Assembly (NCBI GenBank): GCA_023421955.1
Contig: JAEZSE010000018.1
Coordinates: 1-64,000, forward strand
Source: Bacillota bacterium
GTDB taxonomy: Bacteria; Bacillota; Clostridia; Christensenellales; UMGS416
Reading direction: 5' to 3'
Length of the DNA: 64,000 bases
The translations under genes were made by a program, and so were the position numbers. The notes beneath the pieces were generated by a model, which was given only the letters and a program-made list of their open reading frames with translations, made no database searches and was not told the DNA's origin. Shown in pieces: positions 40,901 to 49,878 of this stretch (positions are counted from its first letter, which is position 1; each line of letters starts with the position of its first letter).

Positions 40901-43398
40901 TGAAGCGGCACCTCGCAAGGCTGCGCATTGACGGCAGCGCCGCCATTAACGGTGAAGCTGGCGGCAGAGTCAGATAGCTGCGCAGCCACCATCACGCTGT
41001 CGATACGGTAATCCACGGCGTAGGCATGGTAATCCAGCGTATCTGGATGGAATGCCTTGCGCAATGTCAGCGAGCTTACGGCCAAGGATTCCAGCGTGGC
41101 ATCCGCAGGCCGCGTCACCCTGAGCCTGTATTCTGTGTGACTCGTGCCATCCGATGAGTATACATCGACAGTCACATGGGTATCGCCCGGTGCAACAGGA
41201 AACGTCACCCATTGGCCCCGCGTCACACCGATACCATTCACCGATACGGCGGCATAGCGGTCCGTTGCCGTGGCAAGGAGTTTGAGGCTGTCCATCCAGC
41301 GCGGCACCGTAACGGAGTACTCATTATCGCCTTCCGCAATTGGGATGCTCTTGGAATAGGACAGGTCCGGCTCTCCGTTCGCCAACAGCAAGCCGGTCAG
41401 GGAGTTGTCGTCGGTTTTCTGAAGCTTGTAAACACCAAGCTTATCGTCGTTGTTTATATTGGCAAGATAAAGTATATCACTGGAAAATTGATACTTGATC
41501 ATCCCAAACGGAATATTGATCGATGGGATATCGATATTTGACCAACTATCCCCAACAAGTTTGGCCAGCCCGAGCTTCACATCAGCGTTGTATTTTATGT
41601 GCGGAACACCGTCAACCAAATACAGGAAAATGTTATGCCCAAATGAAACAGGATATCTTAGTTCTTGCCAAGAACCGCTTTGATAACGCAGAAATGAGCT
41701 AGCTGCCCGAGCCTGGTTCGTCACGGAAAAATAGATTCTGCCCTGGGCCACAACATATGAATTGAGTATGAAGCCCTGTGGTGCATCGCAAACCTCCTGC
41801 CATTGGTTGTCTTCCAGACGCAAGATATGCACCTGGTATGTTAGCACGGTTTCTTCTGTAACAACTGTGGAATAAGCATAATACAGTTCATCCCCTGCCT
41901 CCGTCAACGCATTTCCAAATCCGGGTTCAAAGGCGTCGCCTCCAAACGGCGACCAGGCTCCATCCTGCAAAACATAGGTCTCAATGACTCCGGCGGCAGT
42001 CGTATTGTCATCGGTATAAACAGTTTGCGCAAAATAGACTTTGCCCTCATGCTTTGCCATCGTCAGTACCCTGGCAAACCCACCGCCTTGGATCGGAGAA
42101 CCGACAGTGACCCAGTTCGGCGCCTCGTACTTCATGATTGTGGACCGGCCGGCTGTGTTGGGATTCCGATCCACGTCGTCTACAAACGCAACGTAAAGCT
42201 CCCCATCTAGCATCCACAGTGTGATCTTGCTGGCACAGCCAGTCGAAATCCCCCTTTTATCCAAGAAGACCCATTGAGACCCATCCCACTGCATCACTGA
42301 CAGCTTCCACAATTGATCCTTTCCGTCGTTGAACGCAACATATGGCGTTCTGCCGTCCACAAGCATGTAATGATCAGATAATTCGCCGCCGGTGATGTTG
42401 TCTGAACCAATATTCTGTAATATGAAGGTCGAATAATAGGCATTGATCGTATAGACACGGATAGAGCCGTTCTCAGCCGTCACTTCAATCATCACAGTCA
42501 GCTTGTTGTCGACGAGTTCCAGAGCACCAGACGGCTGGCCGCTTTCCGTTGGTGCGCCGTTAATCTTGATTGAAGCCGTATCGTCTGCCGCAGTTGCCGT
42601 AATGGTGAATTTTTTGCTTTCGACCAGCTCAAGCTTGTATTCTGTATCGTTGACGTTGGGTAGCTTAGTTAAGGTGCCTGTGCTTGCTACAAGTGAACTC
42701 AGATTGTTATTTGTACTGGGTGGCATGGGCAGCCATGTGAGCGCAATCGTATAAGTTCGAGAGTTAACGCCGTCCTCTGCAATTACCTCTATCACAATTT
42801 CTGTATCGTCGCGAGACAATGGAACTCTTTGTGTCATATGTGGCGGTTGCGCAATTGCTCCGTTAATCCTGACCGTCGCATTGTAGTCGTATCTGGATGC
42901 CATGATTTCGATGAACTCTACGTATTGGCTTTGCAGTGAATATTCGAAGACGTCAGGATCAAAAACTGGCGAAATGGAGACATCGGGAGAATACAATGCA
43001 TGGAGTCTCGCGTCGTGACCTGCCGGTAGTTTATCGATCTGCAGCGTATACTCCGTGATATTCCCTGATAAATCTGAAGCTTTTACCATTATTGTCGTCG
43101 AATCGGGCTGCAGTTGAATCGGGCCATATTTCACGCCGCGATCCACTGCAACGTCATTAATGGTAATTGCAATTCCATCCGCAGCCTCTGCCTGGATGAA
43201 TATCTCATCTCGGCTGTATGGTACGGACATGGTGTAGCTCGTGGTGCTACCGGGAACATCATACCGGCTATCTCCGGCGAATACTGTCCAGGAGGTTAAA
43301 GAGGCAATGCCTTCTGCCGATACTGAACGCAACATACAAATGGATAATACAACATTGATAAAAAGGATAACTGATATTTTACCGGCGAGCTTGAACAT
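37999..43398 (-). CDS. Giant secreted surface protein (cadherin-like, propeller-like, InlB B-repeat and FN3 domains)
   Basis: 1,799 residues with a signal peptide (cleavage near VSA-EG, about residue 28). Order: three cadherin-like beta-sandwich domains (about 30-325), a region of repeated GGSWxxV/LxxVxGxxYxAY-like blades (about 330-690) that looks propeller-like, two more cadherin-like domains (690-880), a second blade region (880-1225), a sixth cadherin-like domain, three InlB B-repeat/Flg_new units ending in LYAKW (about 1320-1535), and three fibronectin type III domains. No LPXTG or S-layer motif was seen, so anchoring is unclear. GGGAG precedes the ATG at 43398 by 7 bases. Roles in adhesion are inference. 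Confidence 0.8.
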   Translation of the reverse strand: MFKLAGKISVILFINVVLSICMLRSVSAEGIASLTSWTVFAGDSRYDVPGSTTSYTMSVPYSRDEIFIQAEAADGIAITINDVAVDRGVKYGPIQLQPDSTTIMVKASDLSGNITEYTLQIDKLPAGHDARLHALYSPDVSISPVFDPDVFEYSLQSQYVEFIEIMASRYDYNATVRINGAIAQPPHMTQRVPLSRDDTEIVIEVIAEDGVNSRTYTIALTWLPMPPSTNNNLSSLVASTGTLTKLPNVNDTEYKLELVESKKFTITATAADDTASIKINGAPTESGQPSGALELVDNKLTVMIEVTAENGSIRVYTINAYYSTFILQNIGSDNITGGELSDHYMLVDGRTPYVAFNDGKDQLWKLSVMQWDGSQWVFLDKRGISTGCASKITLWMLDGELYVAFVDDVDRNPNTAGRSTIMKYEAPNWVTVGSPIQGGGFARVLTMAKHEGKVYFAQTVYTDDNTTAAGVIETYVLQDGAWSPFGGDAFEPGFGNALTEAGDELYYAYSTVVTEETVLTYQVHILRLEDNQWQEVCDAPQGFILNSYVVAQGRIYFSVTNQARAASSFLRYQSGSWQELRYPVSFGHNIFLYLVDGVPHIKYNADVKLGLAKLVGDSWSNIDIPSINIPFGMIKYQFSSDILYLANINNDDKLGVYKLQKTDDNSLTGLLLANGEPDLSYSKSIPIAEGDNEYSVTVPRWMDSLKLLATATDRYAAVSVNGIGVTRGQWVTFPVAPGDTHVTVDVYSSDGTSHTEYRLRVTRPADATLESLAVSSLTLRKAFHPDTLDYHAYAVDYRIDSVMVAAQLSDSAASFTVNGGAAVNAQPCEVPLQTGENTIRLEVRSADGTATLVYTIMVKRAPGSWQSVGTTARIQQTVMGSGFSVFGDSLYFVYRDSLGTLHIQRNKAGEWQSIDPDKSLYRSATDFSLIEFDGVPTVAFTDDDDGLPNTPSKLRVLKYSGGIWSLTGGASIGTSRDAYVSTATQDGVLYVSYVSREDSNRNLIVKAYNGSTWQTVGEAVTEYSLGSDLAVINGMLYVAYVKTSGSSYSPTENYSISVKRLDNGHWVSVGEPVITAKGRSVISLFSYQGSPCLDYTELLYFNSLDDYAVDRHITVYSGGSWEDLYGTVALPGGGLTGNFISWDGGLYYTHHEVTDSSMLEVLLLNDGQWVEYGSALLANEGDMTGYGLTFINGVPYTLIFHADKTVEAKKYQLPDTASLAALEPASGTLSPSFSPGISEYTLTVGSAVTSIRFTIRPEDRYASITVNGEPLANEAQCTVSNLAYGNNDVSVEVVSADSSIRKSFIIHVNREFASFTVRFIVYGNYVMNQIVNYNTTVVKPSPDPSLTGYSFSGWYKDSTCSAGNQWDFVNDVITTNITLYAKWTTNTYTISFDSQEGSPCEDIMVSYEHDYGTLPTPNRTGFSFAGWYTQPSGGILVTSTTTVTTASDHTLYAKWTINTHTVTFNPQGGTAVAPKTAQYNATITAPTPPTRAGYVFQGWYKEASCTNAWIFSTEKVTADITLYAKWVSTMPASVKAASASYTSIKVTWNAVPGAAGYQVYYATSSAGPWTLKGAVTAPAYSSTGLVTGKYYYFKVRSYNAAKVYSAFSAVVSTRPIPAAPYSVKAAASSYNSAKVSWGAVSGATRYEVYRATSSSGSYALVGTATSASYINTGLRTGSPYYYKVRCYHLESNVKIYGAFSAVVSVKTVIGAPGSVNAARASSTSIKVTWGAIGGATKYELWRSTSSAGTYTLVAATSSLYYTNTKLTTGRVYYYMVRAYRLEGSTKVYGPWSAVVYAKP

Positions 43399-43448
43399 AT
43401 AATTGCTCCCATATCCATAGTCCAAAAGATAAAAAACATACCGAAATA

Positions 43449-43477
43449 ATTATATACTATCAGCAATAATTTCACAA
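43449..43477 (-). promoter_or_regulatory. Promoter of the giant surface protein
   Basis: TTGTGA (43472-43477) and TATAAT (43449-43454) on the minus strand with a 17-base spacer, about 50 bases before the start codon. Confidence 0.7.
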
Positions 43478-43631
43478 GCACCATAATCGTTCACACAACC
43501 CCGCTCGGTCATTTCAACCCCCATCTCCGACACTTCAACCACAATATATTCTAAAATCATGCAGGAATTTCTATGATGGTATCAAAATATAGTAGGAAGT
43601 GATTGGCCAATCCAATCCGAGGAGGCGACAC

Positions 43632-45680
43632 ATGGGAGACATGATCTATTTGGTTTATGCCGCGATCGGCATTCTGGGGCTATGGTTTCTTTTATACTTT
43701 TCCGGCATCCGCTACATCCCCAACAACAAGGTGGGTATCGTGGAAAAGCGTTACTCCACCAAAGGCAGCCTGAAGGAGCAGATCATCGCTCTGAACGGCG
43801 AGGCCGGCTTCCAGCCGGATGTGCTGCGCGGCGGCATCTGCTTTGTGCCCCGGTTCATCCGCAAGGTGTATTTGGTGCCGCTGGTGAATATTCCCCAGGG
43901 CGAACTGGGTTACGTGTTCGCCCGTGACGGCAAGCCGCTGGAAAACGGCCAGACTTTGGGCAAAATCGTGCCGGAAGGCAGAAACTTCCAGTCAGTGCGC
44001 GGTTTTCTGACTGGCGGCGGCCAGAAGGGCCCGCAACGCGGCATGCTGAGAGAAGGAACCTACGCCTTCAACCTGGCGCAGTTTGTGGTATTCACCAAGA
44101 CACAGATCCATTACCTGCCGCTCAACCTGCCCGGTGAGCGCAATGACTTCACACTGATTGCACAGGACCTCTTTAAGAGAAAAGCCTACCAGCCCGTTGT
44201 GATTGACGGCAACTCCGACGCCATGGGGATCGTAACAGTGCATGACGGCCCCACGCTGGCCACCGGTGAAATCATCGCGGCCAACGTATCTACAGGTGAC
44301 CCAGCCACAGACCACAACAGTTTCCAGGACCCAGAACGGTTCCTGGCCCTGGGCGGGCGAAGGGGCCGTCAGCATCAGGTGTTGGTGGAGGGCACCTACT
44401 TCATCAACGGCCTGTTTGCCACGGTGGAGATGCACCCCAAGACCACGATCAACGTGGGTGAGGTGGGCGTCGTAAACAGCTTCGTGGGCCCGGAGGGCCG
44501 CGACCTCTCCGGCGAAAGCTACAAGCATGGCGAGCTGGTGGAACAGGGCCACAAAGGCGTGTGGAAAGAGACGCTGCGCCCTGGCAAATACGCCTTTAAC
44601 ACCTATGCCGGCGCGGTGTTTGCCGTGCCTACCACCAACATCATCCTTAAGTGGATCCGCAATCAGCAGGGAGCCCACGGGTTTGACGCAAACCTCGCGG
44701 AAGTGACGCTCATCACGATGGACGCCTTCGAGCCCACGCTGCCGCTGTCTGTCGTGATCCACATCAACTACACCGAGGCACCGCTGGTGATCCAGCGCTT
44801 CGGCGACATCCGAAAGCTCGTGGAACAGACCCTGGACCCGATGGTGGCTGCCTACTTCAAGAACATAGGCCAGACCAAGACCTTGATCCAGCTGATCCAG
44901 GAGCGCAAGGAGATCCAGGAGAAGGCCGCTGTGGAGATGCGCGAGAAATTTGCGCAGTACAACCTGAACTTGATCGAGGTGCTGATCGGCACACCGGGCA
45001 GCTCCAAGACCGACGGCCGCATCGAGACGATCCTCAGCCAGTTGCAGGACCGACAGATCGCCGATGAGCAGAAAACCACCTATGAGAGGCAGCGGCAGAC
45101 AGCCATTGTCAAGCAGGGTTTGGTGGAGGCGCAGGCCAAGAGCGACATGCAGAAGAACCTGACGGAATCGGCCATCAATATTGAGCTGCAGAACAACCAG
45201 GGCCTGGCCGACCTCCGCAAGGCCGAACAGCAGGCCAACGTGATCCAGACCACAGCCCGGGCAGAAGCAGCCAAGACCGAGATCGCCGCAGGGGCGGAAG
45301 CCAAGCGCGTGCGGCTCACCTCTGAGGCCGAGGCCAACCGCGTGGAGATGCTGGCCAACGCCGAAGCCACGAAAATCACAGCCACCGGCGCTGCCGAGGC
45401 TGGCAAGATCCAGGCAGTCGGCCTGGCAGAAGCTGAGGCGATCCGCAAGCAGGTGGAGTCCTACGGCTCCACCGGCGAATACATCCAGCTGCAGAGCGTG
45501 AAGGCATTCACCGGTGCGCTGAGCAGCTACCAGGGCGATCTGGTGCCGAAGACACAGTTCTCCGTGGGTGGAGGCGACGGCAAGCCCGCAAACCTTGCCG
45601 AGGTCTTCATGGCTCAGCTGATCGCGATGAATGGTGGTAAGCTTCCCGGCGGGCAGGCCGATCCGGAAAAGTCTGAATAG
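43632..45680 (+). CDS. Large SPFH (flotillin/prohibitin-like) membrane protein
   Basis: 682 residues, longer than bacterial flotillin FloT (about 510). One membrane helix at 5-24, an SPFH domain in the region 30-460 (with IPNNKVGIVEKRYS and two GTYAFN/GKYAFN repeats suggesting an internally repeated SPFH unit), and an Ala/Glu-rich coiled coil (about 440-610) of AEAxxxxxxAxAEA repeats. A short unstructured tail follows. GAGGAGG precedes the ATG at 43632 by 6 bases. Probably organises membrane microdomains; the partner is unknown. No NfeD gene is nearby. Confidence 0.82.
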   Translation: MGDMIYLVYAAIGILGLWFLLYFSGIRYIPNNKVGIVEKRYSTKGSLKEQIIALNGEAGFQPDVLRGGICFVPRFIRKVYLVPLVNIPQGELGYVFARDGKPLENGQTLGKIVPEGRNFQSVRGFLTGGGQKGPQRGMLREGTYAFNLAQFVVFTKTQIHYLPLNLPGERNDFTLIAQDLFKRKAYQPVVIDGNSDAMGIVTVHDGPTLATGEIIAANVSTGDPATDHNSFQDPERFLALGGRRGRQHQVLVEGTYFINGLFATVEMHPKTTINVGEVGVVNSFVGPEGRDLSGESYKHGELVEQGHKGVWKETLRPGKYAFNTYAGAVFAVPTTNIILKWIRNQQGAHGFDANLAEVTLITMDAFEPTLPLSVVIHINYTEAPLVIQRFGDIRKLVEQTLDPMVAAYFKNIGQTKTLIQLIQERKEIQEKAAVEMREKFAQYNLNLIEVLIGTPGSSKTDGRIETILSQLQDRQIADEQKTTYERQRQTAIVKQGLVEAQAKSDMQKNLTESAINIELQNNQGLADLRKAEQQANVIQTTARAEAAKTEIAAGAEAKRVRLTSEAEANRVEMLANAEATKITATGAAEAGKIQAVGLAEAEAIRKQVESYGSTGEYIQLQSVKAFTGALSSYQGDLVPKTQFSVGGGDGKPANLAEVFMAQLIAMNGGKLPGGQADPEKSE

Positions 45681-45701
45681 GGAGCATCGCCAAAATGAAA
45701 C

Positions 45702-45735
45702 AAGCCCCCGGCAAATCTGCCGGGGGCTTACAACT
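45702..45735 (+). terminator. Terminator of the SPFH gene
   Basis: AAGCCCCCGGC pairs with GCCGGGGGCTT around 6 bases; the tail is ACAACTCCTTT, so a weak U-tract. Confidence 0.6.
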
Positions 45736-45760
45736 CCTTTCGGAGGTAAGTTGTTTTCCA

Positions 45761-46204
45761 TTAGCTCCAATACGTATAAACCTTTACTAGCCCCGAATCA
45801 AAGTCAATCACCGCCTCGGCATACATGGCCCCGCCGCCGGGCTCGATTGCAAAATTCTTTATGCCTTCCATCTCCACGCCGGCATCCCTGAGGCCGGGCG
45901 ATGCTTCCACCCAGTCCTTCAGGTCATCTTCCGGCAAAACGAAGCTGGCCCGAAACGCTCGCGTAAAAGGACCGCCTTCTGTTGAAATGGTAAACTGCTC
46001 CTTGGAATCAGGGACCGGGGCAAGCCTGGCCCACTCCTGCGTGCATTCCAGCATGCTTGCCTGAGCCGACGGATCCTGATTGTTTCGGTCGTTGGATGGG
46101 GCAAGGATCTGGATTATGTTGAAAGCGGTATATGCGGCAAAGGAAATGACGAGACCGCCGATCACACAGGCGGCGATGATCAGTATCGTGTTACGGCGGT
46201 ATTT
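45761..46204 (-). CDS. Membrane-anchored hypothetical protein
   Basis: 147 residues: short basic start (KYRRNT), one helix (about 6-28) and an extracellular domain of about 110 residues ending in GAMYAEAVIDFDSGLVKVYTYWS. No family was recognised. GGGGGAA precedes the ATG at 46204; the longer frame to 46246 lacks a site. Convergent with the SPFH gene. Confidence 0.65.
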   Translation of the reverse strand, partial: KYRRNTILIIAACVIGGLVISFAAYTAFNIIQILAPSNDRNNQDPSAQASMLECTQEWARLAPVPDSKEQFTISTEGGPFTRAFRASFVLPEDDLKDWVEASPGLRDAGVEMEGIKNFAIEPGGGAMYAEAVIDFDSGLVKVYTYWS

Positions 46205-46353
46205 CATTTGTTCCCCCAATGAATTCGATTCGTTATTCAAAATCAAGACACATGTAGGCTCCTTGCCGATTAGTTGTGGACACTACTCCTCTGTCTATCC
46301 TATTGCGATAATACTTCTAACCAATACCCCCGTCAAGGAAAATTGCATACTTG

Positions 46354-47529
46354 TCAATCCAGATAGTGCCCCCTGATCCTCTCCAACGCCGCCTCATCCC
46401 CTGCCAGCGCGGCCTCAATGTCATCCAGGCTTCGCGCCTTCAGCGGCAAAGGCAGCCTCGCCACCGGTAGCTGGGCAAAGAGCATTTTCTCGATCTCGCC
46501 CTGTGGCATAGCGTCATCGGCAAGGGCGACCACCGGCAGGGAGCATACCTTGTTGGCCACGTCGGATTGCACGCCTTTGGACAGCAGCGCCGCCACAAAC
46601 GCGGTTGCCGCAGCGTTTTTCGTCTCACTTTCAGAGCGCACCACAGCAGCAAACTGCACCGACAGGCAGGGCCGCAGGCCGTTGGGCCAGGGCAGAGCCG
46701 CATAATCAAATGCCTTGTTTTTGGAAGCCAACCGGCCCATCAATGCCGTCTCCCATTGGCTGCACAACAACACCGCGCACCGCCTGGCGGAATAGACTGA
46801 CCGGGCCTGATCAATGCTCATGCGGAACGCCTTGTCCGGCAGCAAGTTCTTTTCCTTAAAAACAGCCAATGATATACCATCCAGTGCCAGGGACTCAAAC
46901 AGTGGTGCTGCACCGGCTATCGCCATCCCTGGCTTTTTGCGCCGGCCAGTGGCGGCTGACTGAGCATATGCCAGTAACGCATCGGCAGTCCATGTTGTGT
47001 CATTCACCGGCGGCTCCACGCCAACGGCGCGGCCCACCTCATTGTTGGTGAGCACCAGTTGCCCACCAGCCATCCAGGGCACAGCACGGGAGTCTGCAGA
47101 GAAGAGCCTCGCGAACGGGCTTGACAGCGGCGGAAGAGCAGCGGAATTGAAATCCAGCAACAGCTCTCCATCAATGCCCGCCCATCCGTCGGGGAAGGAG
47201 ACCACATCGGGCAATTCTCCGGCAGCAAGACGCTGGGCGAACTGCTCCGCCGTCACGTTTTCCGCTTCCACAAACACGCCGATATTGGCCTTCTCAAAGC
47301 GCCGGGCAGCTCCTTGCAGCAGGTTGGTGCGGCTGTAACTGCCCACTCGCCAATCGTTCACCTGCCAGACCTTCAACACACCCTGGTAGGGGGATTGCCT
47401 TGGGCTCAAAAACCTCACCTCATCATAGGGCTTCAGTTTACCGGGGAACAGGAACACGCCAGCCACCACTATGCCGCCCAGCAGTATGGTAAAGAGGATT
47501 GGTTTGACGAACTGCCTGAATTGATGCAT
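46354..47529 (-). CDS. Extracellular solute-binding protein (ABC type 1), no transporter nearby
   Basis: 391 residues. N-terminal membrane anchor (about 10-30) without a lipobox Cys, then a periplasmic-binding fold: VLKVWQVND, ARRFEKANIGVFVEAENVTAEQFAQRL, PDVVSFPDGW and a C-terminal lobe with AATAFVAALLSKGVQ. This is the outline of sugar-binding family 1 proteins, but ABC permease or ATPase genes do not follow. The ATG at 47529 follows GGGTGA. The missing lipidation site suggests a membrane-tethered sensor or accessory role rather than free transport. Confidence 0.72.
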   Translation of the reverse strand: MHQFRQFVKPILFTILLGGIVVAGVFLFPGKLKPYDEVRFLSPRQSPYQGVLKVWQVNDWRVGSYSRTNLLQGAARRFEKANIGVFVEAENVTAEQFAQRLAAGELPDVVSFPDGWAGIDGELLLDFNSAALPPLSSPFARLFSADSRAVPWMAGGQLVLTNNEVGRAVGVEPPVNDTTWTADALLAYAQSAATGRRKKPGMAIAGAAPLFESLALDGISLAVFKEKNLLPDKAFRMSIDQARSVYSARRCAVLLCSQWETALMGRLASKNKAFDYAALPWPNGLRPCLSVQFAAVVRSESETKNAAATAFVAALLSKGVQSDVANKVCSLPVVALADDAMPQGEIEKMLFAQLPVARLPLPLKARSLDDIEAALAGDEAALERIRGHYLD

Positions 47530-47818
47530 ACGGTTCACCCGTATATATCTATTCAGCCGGCAGTAGTTCCTATTCAACAGACATGTTATGGGCAATACAG
47601 AATGGAGCAACAATTCATGCCTTCATGATATCGATAGATATTAGGCGCTTCGGTGATATGTTGTATCATGGATATAGCACGATGAAAGGGAGAAATTGAA
47701 AAATGATCTATGCCGAGCACATGGCATATAGCTGAAAGGTGACAGAGCCCCGCCCCACAGGGGCAAGCAGATTCAATCTCAAAACGCAAACTTCAGCTCA
47801 TTGAACCTCACCGTGTCA
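47530..47818. other. Intergenic region between the solute-binding protein gene and lgt
   Basis: No real gene. A 10-codon frame at 47703 has a ribosome-binding site (AGGGAG) but no further support. The right part, 47780-47837, is a stray copy of the obg 3' end that runs into lgt (separate entry). Confidence 0.5.
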
Positions 47819-47837
47819 TCAGGCCTGGCCATTCCCG
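47780..47837 (-). pseudogene. Remnant copy of the obg 3' end
   Basis: By eye, 43 of the first 51 bases match the obg 3' end at 48620-48670. The decoded strand reads RPDDTVRFNELKFAF against KHDDTVRLNELEFEF in Obg. Differences fall mostly at third codon positions. The remnant begins inside the last codons of lgt, whose C-terminal GNGQA-stop is encoded in another frame of it. Confidence 0.75.
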
Positions 47838-48589
47838 ACCAAGGGCGCAACGCTTGGCTTTTTGTAAAAGTACAATGCAAGCCCCATAACAAGGATAAGG
47901 AGCGCGATGAATTGCGACGTGGACAGGAACGCGATGCTGCCGCGATTGTCATTGCGCAAAAACTCAATCAAGAAGCGCCCCACACTGTAGAGGACAAGAT
48001 AAGCCGCGCCGGTCTTTCCATCCGGACGGTTTTTCCTTGCATGAAGAAGCAGCAGCAAAGCGATTGTAAAGTCCCCCACGCTCGAGAAAAGCTGCGTCGG
48101 GATAAGCTGCACACCGCCGGGCGCAAGGCTGCCATCGGGAAATGTGACACCATACCAGGCGTCGGTTTCACGGCCGTAGCAGCAGCCCGCAAGAAAGCAC
48201 CCGATCCGTCCGAACCCCTGCGCCAGCGCCACCGACGGAACCAGAAGGTCGAGATATTTCAGGAAAGAGACCTTTTTAACACGGCAGTAGAGCATCGCCG
48301 CGACCACGCCCCCAACGATGCCCCCATAAACCACAAACCCGCTGCCGGATAGAAATTCCCAGGGATTATCTAGAAATGAATAGAAATTGATCAGGCAGTA
48401 AAGAAGCTTTGCGCCAAAAAAGCCCGACAAAAGCGCTACTATACCGATGCCATAAATCATGTTCTCGTCCAGCCCCTTTTTAGGGGAGCGGAGCACAGCC
48501 AGAATCACGGCCAGGATCACGCCGACTGCGATCATCAGCCCATAGCCATGCATCGTTACGGGGCCAATCGAGAACAGATTGTTGTACAT
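47819..48589 (-). CDS. lgt: Prolipoprotein diacylglyceryl transferase
   Basis: Transfers diacylglycerol from phosphatidylglycerol to lipobox Cys of exported prelipoproteins; needed for the lipoproteins of this window. 256 residues with seven hydrophobic segments. Family landmarks: the early HGYGLMIAVG with the catalytic-type His, VVYGGIVGG, the Lgt signature GFGRIGCFLAGCCYG (Arg and Asn/Gly core) and PTQLFSS, with FLIEFLRND near the end. Starts 23 bases after the obg stop, so likely co-transcribed. Confidence 0.95.
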   Translation of the reverse strand: MYNNLFSIGPVTMHGYGLMIAVGVILAVILAVLRSPKKGLDENMIYGIGIVALLSGFFGAKLLYCLINFYSFLDNPWEFLSGSGFVVYGGIVGGVVAAMLYCRVKKVSFLKYLDLLVPSVALAQGFGRIGCFLAGCCYGRETDAWYGVTFPDGSLAPGGVQLIPTQLFSSVGDFTIALLLLLHARKNRPDGKTGAAYLVLYSVGRFLIEFLRNDNRGSIAFLSTSQFIALLILVMGLALYFYKKPSVAPLVGNGQA

Positions 48590-48612
48590 CGCAATATCCT
48601 TCTAGTTCCGGC

Positions 48613-49878
48613 TTAGTCCCAAAACTCAAACTCCAACTCATTGAGCCTCACAGTATCATCATGCTTGGCCCCCATCTCCCGGAGCTTCTCAATGATCCCG
48701 GTTTCATACAGCCTGCGCTCAAAAAACTGCATGCTCGTGCTGTCGGAGAAATTCGTGGAGTCGATGATCTTGGTGATCAGCGGTCCGGTCACCACGTAGA
48801 CATCATCCTCCATGTCCACGGTGTAGTCGTTGTTGGGCAGCGACTCCAGTTCCTCCATCTCCTCGTGGAACACCTCCACCGGAGGCAGATCGGCCAGCTT
48901 TTTGGCCACGGCGCGCATCAGCTCCAACAAGCCCTGGTTGGTGGCGGCGGAAACCGGATACACCTCATAGCCCTGCGCTTTGCAGTGGTTGGTGAGTTCC
49001 TCCAGATAAACCTCCGCGTCGGGCAGGTCAGTCTTGTTGGCAGCCACGATCTGCGGGCGGCCGGCCAACACGGCGCTGTAAAGCCTCAATTCCTTGTTGA
49101 TCTGCTCAAAGTCCTGCACAGGGTCGCGGTCCTCACTGCCGGAGGCATCGATCACATGCACCAGAAGCCTGGTGCGCTCCACATGCCGGAGGAAGTCGTG
49201 CCCCAGGCCTGCGCCTTCGTGGGCGTTTTCGATGAGGCCGGGGATGTCTGCCACCAAAAAGCTCTTACCATCCACCTCGGCCACGCCCAAATTGGGCGAC
49301 AGAGTGGTGAAGTGGTAGTTGGCGATCTTCGGGCGGGCGCGGGTGACCACCGAAAGCATTGTGGACTTGCCCACGTTGGGGAAGCCCACCAGGCCCACGT
49401 CGGCGATGGTTTTCAGCTCCAGCGATACCTCATAGCCCTTGGTTTTCTGGCCCGGCTGGGCGAAGTTGGGGGCCTGACGGGTGGGTGTGGCATAGTGCAC
49501 GTTGCCCCAGCCGCCACGGCCTCCCCGCAGCACCATACGGCGCTCACCGGGCACATACATATCGGCCACCACGCGGCCGGACTCCATCTCGCGTATCACG
49601 GTGCCCACCGGCACTTTGATGATGAGGTCTTCCCCATCCTTGCCAAAGCACTTGTTGGCGCCGCCAGGTTCCCCATCCACTGCCTCATACTTCCGCTGAT
49701 AGCGGAAGTCCAGAAGCGTTCGCATGCCGGGGTCGGCCTCAAACACAATGCTGCCGCCGCGGCCGCCGTCGCCGCCGTCCGGGCCGCCCTTTTGCACCAT
49801 CGCCGAGCGGTGGAAAGACACCTTGCCGTTGCCGCCGTCGCCGGATTTGATGAGGATTTTCGCGGTATCTACAAACAT
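48613..49878 (-). CDS. obg: GTPase ObgE/CgtA
   Basis: Ribosome-associated GTPase of 50S assembly and stress control. 421 residues: Obg glycine-rich domain (1-158, GGPDGGDGGRGGS and GGRGGWGN), G domain with GFPNVGKS (G1), DIPGLIENAHEG (G3), NKTD (G4) and SAATNQ (G5), and the OCT C-terminal domain (about 340-421) found in Firmicutes Obg. Its 3' end is duplicated downstream of lgt. A hairpin lies in its leader. Confidence 0.96.
   Translation of the reverse strand: MFVDTAKILIKSGDGGNGKVSFHRSAMVQKGGPDGGDGGRGGSIVFEADPGMRTLLDFRYQRKYEAVDGEPGGANKCFGKDGEDLIIKVPVGTVIREMESGRVVADMYVPGERRMVLRGGRGGWGNVHYATPTRQAPNFAQPGQKTKGYEVSLELKTIADVGLVGFPNVGKSTMLSVVTRARPKIANYHFTTLSPNLGVAEVDGKSFLVADIPGLIENAHEGAGLGHDFLRHVERTRLLVHVIDASGSEDRDPVQDFEQINKELRLYSAVLAGRPQIVAANKTDLPDAEVYLEELTNHCKAQGYEVYPVSAATNQGLLELMRAVAKKLADLPPVEVFHEEMEELESLPNNDYTVDMEDDVYVVTGPLITKIIDSTNFSDSTSMQFFERRLYETGIIEKLREMGAKHDDTVRLNELEFEFWD

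Noticed and set aside
43992..45770. 592-codon open frame antisense to the SPFH gene
   Set aside because: It is the mirror of a highly biased GC-rich coding sequence; its product is His/Leu/Val-rich with no domain, no ribosome-binding site and no promoter.
47779..47967. 62-codon frame ending in an Obg-like tail
   Set aside because: It is made of antisense/other-frame lgt sequence fused to the obg remnant; no start signal. I record it as a remnant instead of a gene.
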